This document shows positions 1 through 7,239 of a DNA stretch of 14,956 nucleotides, piece after piece. The stretch lies in assembly GCA_035302865.1 (NCBI GenBank), contig DATGSF010000211.1:1-14956 (forward strand), written 5' to 3'. A model generated the notes under the pieces. The model was not told the origin of the DNA, made no database searches, and saw only the letters and a program-made list of their open reading frames with translations. The translations under genes were made by a program, and so were the position numbers. How positions within the stretch are numbered: the stretch's first letter is position 1; every line of letters starts with the position of its first letter. Source of the stretch: DATGSF01 sp035302865 (GTDB lineage Bacteria > Bacteroidota > Bacteroidia > Chitinophagales > Chitinophagaceae).

Positions 1-42
1 ATTGAAATTCTTTTTGTATTTCAGTAAATAGTTGTACTTTCA
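1..42 (-). CDS. Possible 5' end of a gene running off the left edge
   Basis: An ATG at 42 (minus strand) opens a frame of 14 codons, MKVQLFTEIQKEFQ, to the edge of the window. It lies just beyond a hairpin terminator, as the first gene of a new leftward unit would. No TAnnTTTG promoter box was found in front of it. The opposite reading is also possible: a plus-strand gene ending at a stop around 25-30 with the same hairpin as its terminator. Too little is visible to name a product. Confidence 0.3.
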
Positions 43-60
43 TAATAGATTTTTATAAAC

Positions 61-100
61 AAACCCCGATTTTGAGCGATATTGCCTTATTTCGGGGTTT
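61..100. terminator. Hairpin, probable bidirectional terminator
   Basis: Perfect 9-bp arms AAACCCCGA (61-69) and TCGGGGTTT (92-100) are separated by 22 nt. They are GC-rich against a very AT-rich background and followed by T-rich sequence on both sides. It could end leftward transcription from the EpsG remnant side or a rightward gene ending at the left edge. Confidence 0.6.
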
Positions 101-164
101 ATTCTATATAAAATTACAACTTATTATGCTAATAATCAAGTGTTTATACTAATTATGAAAGTGC

Positions 165-326
165 CTAAAGTAAAAAATCCGGTCTAAAACCTGTTCTATA
201 ATAACCTTCTGCTCCTTCTTCTAATGCAAAATATTCTGTTCGGGAGTCAAAATCCAATCCTCCTAAAAAAGCTTCTAAACTAGTACCAAAAACTAAAGAA
301 ATAGGAATGCAAGCTAGCCATGATTA
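165..326 (-). pseudogene. Remnant of an EpsG-like polysaccharide polymerase gene
   Basis: Bases 166-321 align without gaps to 9233-9388 inside the intact EpsG-like gene, with about 13 mismatches in 156 bases (about 92 % identity). The frame is intact within the fragment and matches residues 215-265 of the full protein, including FALEEGAEGYYRTGFRPDFL, with about five amino-acid differences. It is closed by TAA just upstream (324-326) and TAG just downstream (165-167), so neither end of the gene survives. Substitutions include several silent ones, which suggests that it diverged as a functional paralogue or allele before being broken. It has the same orientation as the intact copy about 9 kb away, with the ten-gene operon between them. 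Confidence 0.85.
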
Positions 327-554
327 AATATATGATGGGATTTGGAAATTCAAAATATATTATTATCAAATTAAAAGTAAAAACAAAACTGATATTTAGG
401 TAGTTATTTTTCTAAAAATTGTATCATAATTATTTTTTTTAAAAATATGTTGCTTGTTTCCTATAGGTAGTTTTAAAAACAAGCAACATGAATTTAAATT
501 TTTTCAAATTATTCGGATTTTATATGTTTTAGGGCAAATGAGTTTTTTATGTAT
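327..554. other. AT-rich non-coding stretch between EpsG remnant and operon end
   Basis: No credible gene is visible. It contains the hairpin terminator at 447-489. A plus-strand frame overlapping 454-690 mostly lies antisense to the last operon gene and is a shadow. The junction between polysaccharide-type sequence and operon-associated sequence must lie near 322, where similarity to the EpsG gene stops; no target-site duplication or inverted terminal repeat is evident there. Confidence 0.5.
447..489 (-). terminator. Rho-independent terminator of the ten-gene operon
   Basis: Perfect 13-bp inverted repeat ATGTTGCTTGTTT (447-459) and AAACAAGCAACAT (477-489) with a 17-nt loop. Read leftward, the stem is followed by ATTTTT and an A-rich run. 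It starts 66 bp after the stop codon of the last operon gene, the expected place for the operon terminator. Confidence 0.8.
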
Positions 555-1229
555 CTATTCACTAAGTATAATGTTTATTGTAGCTCCAATATTAATAGTT
601 TCTCCTATTTTGGGTTGTGTATCAATAACCTTACTAGCTAAATTTATTTCCGTTAACTTTTTGCTTCCTTTTTCAGTTTGTAAGATATAATTAAGACCCA
701 ATGATTTTACAATTTCAATGACTTCTAGTACGTTTTTTCCAATAATATTTGGAATACTAATTGCTAAATTTTGAACTTCTATTGGCGGTACAGGTACAAT
801 TTTGAATTTAATTGTTGCAGTAGCATTTCCACTTATATTGTACTTGTTTGCATTTTCAGCATTAACTGGTGTAGCTCTTAAAACAGGAAATGAGGTGGCT
901 TTTAATCTACCATCTACTATAGATCTTAAACTGGGAGCAAATGCATTTTTATCTGCTTGGTTTGTGTTTGTTTTATTTAACGAAATTGAAATTTTTGCTT
1001 CTACTTCTGTTTCGGGTATGGTATAAAAAGTGGGTTTATAACCTATTTGTCTGAAAATTTCAACTATTTCCGAGGGATTATTTTCTCCGTATAAGCTCAA
1101 TGTTTGTCTCATGGAGTTTTCATCTAATGCAGCCTGTGCTTCTCCTACACCTTTCCCTACCGATGCTATAAGTTCACCAAGTGGTGCTGAAAATAATTCA
1201 GTTACTTCTTTTACTATATTTTTACTCAT
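555..1229 (-). CDS. DUF2589-like module protein with C-terminal PASTA-like domain
   Basis: 224 residues, no signal peptide or membrane span. Residues about 16-42 form the family helix (ELIASVGKGVGEAQAALDEN). Residues about 62-84 give the first strand region (IGYKPTFYTIPETEVEAKIS), and 127-150 the second (NKYNISGNATATIKFKIVPV, then PP). Residues about 158-222 form a PASTA-like unit: IPNIIGKNV, a helix ending KSLGLN, a QPKIGE turn and a final strand TINIILSE. In known proteins PASTA domains usually sit outside the cell and bind cell-wall fragments or self-associate; here no export signal is visible, so an intracellular interaction role is inferred. It is the last gene of the operon, and its start overlaps the end of the upstream gene by 8 bp, suggesting translational coupling. 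Family naming rests on recall of DUF2589 features. Confidence 0.7.
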   Translation of the reverse strand: MSKNIVKEVTELFSAPLGELIASVGKGVGEAQAALDENSMRQTLSLYGENNPSEIVEIFRQIGYKPTFYTIPETEVEAKISISLNKTNTNQADKNAFAPSLRSIVDGRLKATSFPVLRATPVNAENANKYNISGNATATIKFKIVPVPPIEVQNLAISIPNIIGKNVLEVIEIVKSLGLNYILQTEKGSKKLTEINLASKVIDTQPKIGETINIGATINIILSE

Positions 1230-2223
1230 TATATGCTTTTTTTATAAAAATTAAGGTAATTACATCTCCTTGCTCTACGTAAGTATTTGCAATTGGAGAT
1301 TGTTTAATACATTGTCCAAAAGAATATGTAGTTTTTGGATTATCTTCAAATTGATTGATTTTTTTCATTTGCAATCCTAAGCTTTTCAAAATAGATGTAG
1401 CAGCATATTCGGTGAATCCTCTTAAATCAGGAACAAGAATCATATTTTCTTTTGCTATTATTTCTTGGTCATTTAAGCTAACTTCCAATGTGCTAATATT
1501 TTCCGCCATGTAATTTTCTAATAATTCTTTATTTAGCATTTTCATTCTTAATCCATGCTCATCATGTTCAAAAACTCCTTTTAACTCAAGTTTGATATTT
1601 TTTAATTGATATTTTTGACCTTTTGACTCTTGGCTGTATTTGGAAAATTCTTCTGCAATTGAACGATAAACGCTGCTAATCGGGAGTGCTTTAGCTTTAT
1701 AACCATCTGATTTTTCTCTATCAATATCAGATAGTCTTTCTTTTAAACTTAATATTTCTTTTTCTTTTTTATTATTTTCACCTTTTATTTGTTCTAGGCT
1801 TTTTTTAAGAGTATTTATTTCGAGTTGGGAGTTAGAGAGTAATTTTTCTTTTTCTTCTAGTAATAGTTGTAAATCTTTTTGTTCTTTTTGCGATTTTACA
1901 TCCTGAAGTTTCTTTCGGTAATTTTCTTCAACTTCTTTAATTTTGTTTTTATTAAAATCATTGAAAAATGTTAATAGTGCTTCTGTATGCATAAATTTTT
2001 GCTCATAATTGTCTTTACTACCATATATAATATTTTCGAATACTGTAAGTAATTCGATGAGTTCATTTTTTGTTAAATCATTTATTGTTTTTTTATTTTT
2101 TTTAATTATAAATTTTGTAGATTCTAATGTTAATTGTTTGCTTAAATTTTTCGTAAAACTTTTAATTAAAAGTTGCAAATCTTTTTTATCTAAATCTTTA
2201 TATAAATTGGTAAATTGTGGCAT
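1222..2223 (-). CDS. Coiled-coil protein with degenerate core module and C-terminal PASTA-like domain
   Basis: 333 residues, without signal peptide or transmembrane segment. Residues 1-90 are a helical N-terminal region of no recognised family. Residues about 92-172 are rich in E, K, L and Q with heptad-like spacing and should form a coiled coil. Residues about 180-252 contain a helix (PISSVYRSIAEEFSKYSQES) followed by strands (YQLKNIKLELKGVF), resembling a shortened form of the operon's shared module. Residues 263-328 are PASTA-like: VPDLRGFTE, a helix with KSLGL, IKQSPIANT, and the closing strand VITLIFIKK. The next upstream gene ends 6 bp before it. With the last gene, this makes two adjacent PASTA-tailed proteins, perhaps partners. 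No enzyme motif is seen. Confidence 0.65.
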   Translation of the reverse strand: MPQFTNLYKDLDKKDLQLLIKSFTKNLSKQLTLESTKFIIKKNKKTINDLTKNELIELLTVFENIIYGSKDNYEQKFMHTEALLTFFNDFNKNKIKEVEENYRKKLQDVKSQKEQKDLQLLLEEKEKLLSNSQLEINTLKKSLEQIKGENNKKEKEILSLKERLSDIDREKSDGYKAKALPISSVYRSIAEEFSKYSQESKGQKYQLKNIKLELKGVFEHDEHGLRMKMLNKELLENYMAENISTLEVSLNDQEIIAKENMILVPDLRGFTEYAATSILKSLGLQMKKINQFEDNPKTTYSFGQCIKQSPIANTYVEQGDVITLIFIKKAYNE

Positions 2224-2229
2224 AATATT

Positions 2230-2952
2230 TTATTTTATACTGATTGATATAAATTCGACAAATGATTTTGAATTAACAATAAAACAAAAGCTTGTGATTT
2301 TTGTGTTTTTCCTTTCAATCTTTACCTCTGTTGATGTAATTCCATTTTGATCTGTACTATTCTCTCCATATGAAAGATGGATTTTATCTTTAATTTCACT
2401 TTGTCCATTTAAGTTTGCTGTTTCATATGCGTCAAAATTAAATTCTACTGTTGCGTTTGGAACTGGTTCGTTAGCAGCATTGAGTACTTGCGTTATTATA
2501 TTAAAAGTATAGGTTTCATTTTTATCTTTATCTTTTACTGGTGTGGAATTTGTGCATATTAATTTTAAAGTTGCACTATCATCAGGCATTACTGCAATAA
2601 ATTTGCCTGAAATTGAACTTTCTATTTCACCTGATTCCTCTTTTTTTTTATTAGTACTAATGGATCGACTTGGGATTACTTTAAGTAATCTAGCTCTTTT
2701 TATAGGTCCTTGATTTAATAATCTCACATTCCTATTTACTTTACTTTCGGTGTTCGATGTATCTGTAAATTCTGTATTTATTTTCAAGTTAAAATCTAAA
2801 TACGGTAAATGATACATTGTATTTTGGCGTCCATATTCATCATAAGGAGGAATATTATTCAATTCTCCTTGTGCTATATTTAAACTTTCTGCCATGCTGA
2901 GTAATAGTTCATGTAATGCTAAACCATGAAGTTGTGTAATATCATTTGCCAT
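2230..2952 (-). CDS. Core-module protein with C-terminal Big-1/Ig-like beta domain
   Basis: 240 residues. The N-terminus carries the family-style helix (LHELLLSMAESLNIAQGELN, residues 13-32) and a strand region (MYHLPYLDFNLKINTEF, 46-62), then a basic stretch RARLLKVIPS near 86-95 that may be the last strand of a degenerate core. Residues about 115-240 are beta-rich with features of a bacterial Ig-like (Big-1, invasin/intimin type) domain: VMPDDSATLKLICTN, then VLNAANEPVPNATVEFNFD, and TDQNGITSTEVKIERK. The N.PVPNA..EF and D.NGI...V patterns are the Big-1 hallmarks. Such domains normally sit in exported adhesins, but there is no signal peptide. Seventeen bp separate it from the coiled-coil gene upstream. 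The Ig-like assignment is by eye. Confidence 0.6.
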   Translation of the reverse strand: MANDITQLHGLALHELLLSMAESLNIAQGELNNIPPYDEYGRQNTMYHLPYLDFNLKINTEFTDTSNTESKVNRNVRLLNQGPIKRARLLKVIPSRSISTNKKKEESGEIESSISGKFIAVMPDDSATLKLICTNSTPVKDKDKNETYTFNIITQVLNAANEPVPNATVEFNFDAYETANLNGQSEIKDKIHLSYGENSTDQNGITSTEVKIERKNTKITSFCFIVNSKSFVEFISISIK

Positions 2953-2969
2953 TTTCTTATTTAATTTTA

Positions 2970-3746
2970 TTAAAAATGATTAAATCTTTTTTCTTCAATT
3001 TTTCTATTAAGTCTCTTTTCTTCAAGAATTTTCTTTATTCTTTCTTCTTTTTGCTCTTTCTTTCTTAGTATTTCTCTTTTCTCTTCAATTGTTCTCTTTA
3101 TTCTCTCTTCTTTTTGCTCTTTTTTTCTTTGTATTTCCTTCTTTTCTTTGATTATATTCTTAATTCTTTCTTTTTTATGCTCTTCCTTTTTCTGTGCTTT
3201 TTTTTCTTCTTCGAGTATTTTTTTAATTCTCTTTAATTTGTTTGTATTTTTTTCTAATAGTTGTTCGTTTTCATTCCTTTTATTATCTATCCTTTTTTGT
3301 AGAATTGTTTTATTTTTTAATTCTTCTTGTTCCTTTTTTGTTTTATTTCTTCTAGTTAAATGTAATTTTTGATGAATTTTTTTGTGCTTCTTTTGTTCTT
3401 GCTTTTTTCTTTTATTGTTTTTATAAATATTTGTTTTTATTCGTTCATTTTTCTTTTTTATGCCTTCTTTAAGTCTTTTCTCTTCTTTTATTTTTTCTAC
3501 CTGATTAGGGATTAAATTGAAGTAGAATTCTTCTCTAGGGTCTTTTCTAGTTGGATCTATTAGTATATTGAGATTCTCTTCTATTTCATTCCGCTCTTTT
3601 AATAATTCTTGAATAGTATTGTTTTTTTCGATTAAATTTTTAAAATTTATTACCGAAGTTGTTTCTTTAGTACTATCCGTTTTGTTTATACCTAAGTTTT
3701 TATTGTTCTTCGATTTCGGTAGAAATTTCTTCCAACTTATAGCCAT
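2970..3746 (-). CDS. Lys/Glu-rich helical rod protein with 21-residue repeats
   Basis: 258 residues starting at the ATG at 3746 (MAISWKKFLP). An in-frame TTG two codons upstream is a weaker start. Residues 1-85 are less biased; from about 85 to the end the sequence is almost entirely K, E, R, I, L, N and Q. The last part contains four consecutive 21-residue units beginning RIKKIL, RIKNII, RIKRTI and RIKKIL (about residues 173-193, 194-214, 215-235, 236-256), that is, three heptads each. The alternation of acidic and basic residues at i to i+4 fits a single stable alpha-helix or a long coiled coil. No signal peptide or catalytic motif is seen. Its place inside the operon suggests a rod, spacer or linker in the proposed assembly. 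Confidence 0.7.
   Translation of the reverse strand: MAISWKKFLPKSKNNKNLGINKTDSTKETTSVINFKNLIEKNNTIQELLKERNEIEENLNILIDPTRKDPREEFYFNLIPNQVEKIKEEKRLKEGIKKKNERIKTNIYKNNKRKKQEQKKHKKIHQKLHLTRRNKTKKEQEELKNKTILQKRIDNKRNENEQLLEKNTNKLKRIKKILEEEKKAQKKEEHKKERIKNIIKEKKEIQRKKEQKEERIKRTIEEKREILRKKEQKEERIKKILEEKRLNRKIEEKRFNHF
2979..3230 (-). repeat. Four tandem 63-bp units within the helical-rod gene
   Basis: The units encode 21-residue helical repeats. At DNA level the two central units are most alike, sharing the segment for RKKEQKEERIK. They stay in frame, so copy-number change would lengthen or shorten the rod by about 3 nm per unit if helical. This length is inferred from 1.5 angstrom per residue. Confidence 0.75.
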
Positions 3747-3767
3747 AATCAAAAATATTCTTATTAT

Positions 3768-4265
3768 TTAATCCTTTCCTAGTTTATGCATATCCTTGAG
3801 TTTTTGTTCAAAAACTGCAGGAGCTGGCACGGTAACTAACTTTGTTCTCATCATGGAGCTTCCTTCTACTGAATAATCATATTTTTGTGAATAACTTGCA
3901 GTTACAGAAGCAGCAAAACATAAAAATCCACCCCCAGCTTTAACTTCTCCTCCCATTTCTGTTTGTTCTTGCATACTAATAGCCATTTTTAATTCTATAT
4001 ATGTATCAACGAATTGGTAAAATGTGGGTGTGAATCCAAGTTCAATTAAATTATAGCTTTTACCATCAAGAATAATATCTAAATTTTTATCTCGGATTAA
4101 TTCTCCTTTTTCATTCTCTTCATACCCTGCTAATAAATACGCTATTTTAATAGAAGCTTTATCCAGTTCGTATTGCGCATTAGCAATCCCTTCCCCTAAG
4201 CCTTTTATCATGTCAGGGAAAGGAACATTTGCTAATTCTCTTCCTATTGATTTACTATTTGCCAT
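3768..4265 (-). CDS. DUF2589-like core module protein
   Basis: 165 residues consisting of little more than the shared module. The helix covers residues about 14-42 (VPFPDMIKGLGEGIANAQ, then YELDKAS). A variable loop follows, then the strand region SYNLIELGFTPTFYQFVDTY (70-89) and ELKMAISM. A glycine-rich stretch (GGEVKAGGG, 105-113) precedes the last strands, with YSQKYDYSVEGSS at 125-137 and KLVTVPAPAVFE at 142-153. It is closest to the neighbour at 4303-4929, with nearly identical TFYQFVDT and SQKY segments also visible as DNA similarity, so the two arose by tandem duplication. No signal peptide or membrane helix is present, although the amphipathic N-terminal helix could contact membrane. 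It is likely a structural subunit; the DUF2589 comparison is from memory. Confidence 0.7.
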   Translation of the reverse strand: MANSKSIGRELANVPFPDMIKGLGEGIANAQYELDKASIKIAYLLAGYEENEKGELIRDKNLDIILDGKSYNLIELGFTPTFYQFVDTYIELKMAISMQEQTEMGGEVKAGGGFLCFAASVTASYSQKYDYSVEGSSMMRTKLVTVPAPAVFEQKLKDMHKLGKD

Positions 4266-4302
4266 TTTTTCTTTATTTAAATTCTTAAATTAATAGAATT
4301 TT

Positions 4303-4929
4303 TTAATCATTTAAATTCTTTTCCATCATTCTTCGAATTCTTTCTTCTAGAACTGCAGGAGGTGGAACGGGCACAAGTTTTGTTCTTAGAAGACTAGAGC
4401 CTTCTACTGAGAAATTGTATTTTTGTGAATGTCTTGCATTTACTTGATTAGTGGTAACATTAATTTTGCTATTGCTATTTCCACCAAATATTAATCCAAA
4501 TAAACCTTTACTTTTTCCTGCACTAGATTTTCTATAATCATAAGAGGAGTCGCTATGAGAATCTTCCACTGATTCAGTGAGCGTAATGTCGATTTTTACC
4601 TCAATAATAGTATCAACAAATTGATAAAAAGTAGGTGTAAATCCTAACTCTAACAAAGAAACTTTTTGAGGGTCTCCATTTTCATCCACACCAAAATAAA
4701 CAGTTGTATCTTCAAACTCTACTTCTGCTTGTTTATTTTCATTAGAACTACCTCCTTTCTCTGTATATTTAGGAACCTTCCCTCCCATCATTTGGGCAGA
4801 ATCTGCTGATCCTAAGTCTAAGGCTAATTGTGCATCTGCTATTGCAAATGCCATTTGTCTTATCATATCCCCCATTGGGACATTTAATAATTCTTGACCA
4901 ACATTAGGTCGATTTGTACTGTTTGGCAT
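4303..4929 (-). CDS. DUF2589-like core module protein with a hydrophobic/glycine loop
   Basis: 208 residues. The family helix lies at about 15-43 (LLNVPMGDMIRQMAFAIADA, then QLALDLG). A variable acidic loop at 48-85 is followed by the strand region SLLELGFTPTFYQFVDTIIE (91-110) and VKIDITLTES. An insert at about 121-165, rich in S, D and G, contains the short hydrophobic segment GLFGLIFGG (142-150). The last strands carry ARHSQKYNFSVEGSSLLRTK (165-184) and LVPVPPPAVLEERIRRM. The hydrophobic insert is unique among the paralogues and may be a contact or membrane-insertion loop (inference). It is the nearest relative of the 3768-4265 protein and is separated from that gene by 37 bp. Confidence 0.7.
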   Translation of the reverse strand: MPNSTNRPNVGQELLNVPMGDMIRQMAFAIADAQLALDLGSADSAQMMGGKVPKYTEKGGSSNENKQAEVEFEDTTVYFGVDENGDPQKVSLLELGFTPTFYQFVDTIIEVKIDITLTESVEDSHSDSSYDYRKSSAGKSKGLFGLIFGGNSNSKINVTTNQVNARHSQKYNFSVEGSSLLRTKLVPVPPPAVLEERIRRMMEKNLND

Positions 4930-4948
4930 ATTGTTTTATTTTTAAGTG

Positions 4949-5404
4949 TTATTTATTTAAAGTCGATTTTACTATATTCATAAGATTTTCTGGTGGAGGT
5001 AAAGAAACCATTTTAGCATAAATAGAAGAGGAGCCCTCTGCTGACTGTTCATATTTTCGTGCATAATGTGCATTTACAGACACAGCTACCATTGCTTTTT
5101 CTACTTTTATTTCACCTCCTACTCCAAACTCTGAAGATTCAGTCATGGAAAATTCTAATTTTGCCTCAAATGTAGCCTCCGTAAAAGCGAAAAAAGATGG
5201 TGCAAAGCCTAAAGCAATTAAACTGTATTCATTTCCTCCAATAGTTATTAAATCCTCTTTTTCTTCAGAAGCCATTTTTAAAAGTAGATCAATGGAGTTT
5301 TTATCTAATTCTTTTTGGGCTCGTGCAATAGATTTTCCCATTTCCTCTATCATAGAGGTTAAGGATGGGTTATTTATAATATTTGCAATATTTGTATCAG
5401 CCAT
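4949..5404 (-). CDS. DUF2589-like core module protein, minimal form
   Basis: 151 residues, the shortest paralogue and the clearest view of the bare module. The helix lies at 14-43 (MIEEMGKSIARAQKELDKNS at 18-37). The first strand region is at 59-89 (SLIALGFAPSFFAFTEATFE at 61-80). A middle strand is glycine-poor (GEIKVEKAMVAVSVNAHY). The last strands carry ARKYEQSAEGSSSIYAKMVS and LPPPENLMNIV. No added domain, signal peptide or membrane span is present. The start ATG at 5404 lies 44 bp after the upstream gene and 19 bp separate it from the next one. It is likely a basic building block of the assembly (inference). Confidence 0.7.
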   Translation of the reverse strand: MADTNIANIINNPSLTSMIEEMGKSIARAQKELDKNSIDLLLKMASEEKEDLITIGGNEYSLIALGFAPSFFAFTEATFEAKLEFSMTESSEFGVGGEIKVEKAMVAVSVNAHYARKYEQSAEGSSSIYAKMVSLPPPENLMNIVKSTLNK

Positions 5405-5448
5405 AGTTATTGTGTTTTGTCATCAATATATATATTATGTATATGCTA

Positions 5449-6660
5449 TTAATTATTAGTGGGCAAGCTCACTTCTTTTTTCATTTTATTTAAATCTTTA
5501 ATGAAATCTATAGCACCAGGATTTTCATTAATAATTTCTTCTAACTCTGCAGGCATTCCTACATGTATCAATTTGGCGGTAACTGAGGCATTGCCATCAA
5601 TTGCCATACCATAACTTTTATTGTAACGCAAATCTAGTGAAGCTTCAAAATTCCAATTTTTGCCCGACTTTGTTTCATTTTCATTTTGATCATCTTTACC
5701 TTTTAAAATATTAATTAATGCTTCTTCTTCTTTCTTTAAATAGTCTATAGGTAAATTACTATCTTTCAATTTGTCATTAGAAAGTAGTTTTTCTCTTGAC
5801 TCCATAAAGGAATCTTTGTTATCATATTTTAATTCTTCACTTAGTTCTTTATCTATATTGTTAAAAGCCTGTTGAAGTAATTCTTTAGCTTTATTTTCAA
5901 AATCTTCTTTCTCTTCCTTTTTTAATTGTTGGTATAAATAATCAAAATATGTTTCTGAATCATCTTTTTCTTTGCTTGAAGTATCTTTATCTTTAATAAC
6001 TTTGATTAATAAGCTTTCCTCATCTTTTATATAATCCCTAACTTCTTTTGTGTCTTTAAAATTCTCCTTTGATAGTAACTCCTCTCTTAATTCCATAAAA
6101 GATTTGTTATTATCATATACTATTTCATTGTCTTTGCCTTCTTTATTATTTTCTTCCTCTCCTTCCTCATCCTCTTTTTGTTCATTTATATTATCATATG
6201 TTTTCTTTAATATTACTTTAGCCTCATTCTCAAATTCCTCTTTTTTATCCTTATTTAACTGTGAGAATAAGTAATCAAAATACGATTCTACACTTGATGT
6301 TATATTTTTTTCATCTTCTCCTTCATTTTTGTTTTTTGATTCAGTATTTTGATTTCCTATACTTCCACTAGGATTAAAATCAAATCCCCAATCTCTTACT
6401 ATAACCATTTTCAAGTTTAGAGATACTGACATAGTGATATCAGTAAATCGATAAAATGCTGGTGTGAAACCAAGATCCAATAGGGACTTATTGTCTGGAT
6501 CTGGCTTTTCTACATATTTTTCAAATAAAGCAATAGAGTTTTCATCCAACTTCCTTTGCGCTTCTGCTATTTCTGAAGCCAATTCGCCAAAAATGGCTCC
6601 AATATTAATACCTTCCTTTAGTACTTTAGCTCCTTCTTTTAATTTTTCTGTATCTGCCAT
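5449..6660 (-). CDS. DUF2589-like module protein split by a duplicated helical insert
   Basis: 403 residues. The N-terminal helix (about 21-46, including IAEAQRKLDENS) and first strand region (LLDLGFTPAFYRFTDITMSV, 60-79) match the paralogues, and the last strands reappear only at about 338-377 (LRYNKSYGMAIDGNASVTAK, then LIHVGMPAELEEI). Between them sits an acidic insert with two copies of a roughly 100-residue helical unit, at about 124-226 and 235-324. Both share YFDYL..QL, EEF/EDFENKAK, NKSFMELRE/NKDSFMESRE, LLS and a closing DYIKDEESLL/DYLKKEEEAL. The duplication lies at the tip of the module loop that also varies in other paralogues, so the insert is probably a surface-exposed extension. 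No match to an enzyme was recognised. Confidence 0.7.
   Translation of the reverse strand: MADTEKLKEGAKVLKEGINIGAIFGELASEIAEAQRKLDENSIALFEKYVEKPDPDNKSLLDLGFTPAFYRFTDITMSVSLNLKMVIVRDWGFDFNPSGSIGNQNTESKNKNEGEDEKNITSSVESYFDYLFSQLNKDKKEEFENEAKVILKKTYDNINEQKEDEEGEEENNKEGKDNEIVYDNNKSFMELREELLSKENFKDTKEVRDYIKDEESLLIKVIKDKDTSSKEKDDSETYFDYLYQQLKKEEKEDFENKAKELLQQAFNNIDKELSEELKYDNKDSFMESREKLLSNDKLKDSNLPIDYLKKEEEALINILKGKDDQNENETKSGKNWNFEASLDLRYNKSYGMAIDGNASVTAKLIHVGMPAELEEIINENPGAIDFIKDLNKMKKEVSLPTNN
5689..6291 (-). repeat. Tandem duplication encoding the two helical insert units
   Basis: Bases about 5983-6291 (unit 1) and 5689-5958 (unit 2) encode two diverged copies of one helical domain inside the 403-residue protein. 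Unit 1 is longer owing to a Glu/Asn-rich stretch around residues 160-180. The duplication is in frame and old enough that protein similarity is clearer than DNA similarity. Confidence 0.7.
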
Positions 6661-6673
6661 AATATCTTGTTTT

Positions 6674-7237
6674 TTATGTAATGATTAAATCCATAGGAAG
6701 TTCTGTATATAATTCGGGTTGTAAATTGTTTTTATTTACAATGTAGAACTTTTCTTTTTTTAATATATTTTCAATATTCTCTGTTGTGATATGATATCCT
6801 TTAAGAATCCATTCTAATAAAGTATTCGTTATGGTAAAGGGGTTTTTTTTGCGATTGTTTTTTATTATTTGGAATATTTCTCTAGCTCTTTCTCTATCAC
6901 CTAAGAATAAATACTGTAAAGCTTTTCTTTGTCTGATATCATCTTTGTATTTTAAGATATAGTCATCTGTTTTGTTTGTTTCTCTCAATTCTATTAATTC
7001 CAATAATTTATTACAAAATATTATTACTTCTTCATATGCTTTCATTGCTTGCAAAGATTCCATTATACATTGACTATAATGCTGTAAAAATATACTTCCT
7101 TGGCTTTGCTTTTGGGTCATTTTAATTGCTTCCCTATAATATTTTAATGCAGTATTGTGATCTCCTGAAAGGGCATAATACTTTCCTTTTTCAGCAATTG
7201 ACAGATGGATGAAATATTTATTTTTTTTCATTTGCAT
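6674..7237 (-). CDS. TPR-like helical repeat protein
   Basis: 187 residues, all-helical in appearance. Residues about 14-42 fit a tetratricopeptide repeat: AEKGKYYALSGDHNTALKYY followed by REAIKM. Residues about 50-85 (paired helices with SLQAMKAYEEVIIFCNKLLE) and 101-127 (RQRKALQYLFLGDRERAREI) look like two further, less regular repeats. The C-terminal 50 residues are not recognised. TPR proteins act as docking scaffolds or chaperones, so a role in assembling the operon's multi-subunit product is inferred. No signal peptide is present. The ATG at 7237 lies 2 bp after the stop of the upstream gene; a second ATG at 7231 would shorten it by two residues. Confidence 0.65.
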   Translation of the reverse strand: MQMKKNKYFIHLSIAEKGKYYALSGDHNTALKYYREAIKMTQKQSQGSIFLQHYSQCIMESLQAMKAYEEVIIFCNKLLELIELRETNKTDDYILKYKDDIRQRKALQYLFLGDRERAREIFQIIKNNRKKNPFTITNTLLEWILKGYHITTENIENILKKEKFYIVNKNNLQPELYTELPMDLIIT

Positions 7238-7239
7238 AA

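Noticed and set aside
454..1026. Plus-strand frames at 454-690 and 802-1026
   Set aside because: They lie antisense to the last operon gene or over its terminator and have hydrophobic, low-complexity products typical of shadow frames in AT-rich DNA.
2979..3230. Regular repeats of about 63 bp resembling a CRISPR array
   Set aside because: The units are adjacent without spacers, lie in frame in a coding sequence and encode a helical heptad pattern.
3747..3752. TTG start for the helical-rod gene
   Set aside because: An ATG two codons downstream is the more likely start.
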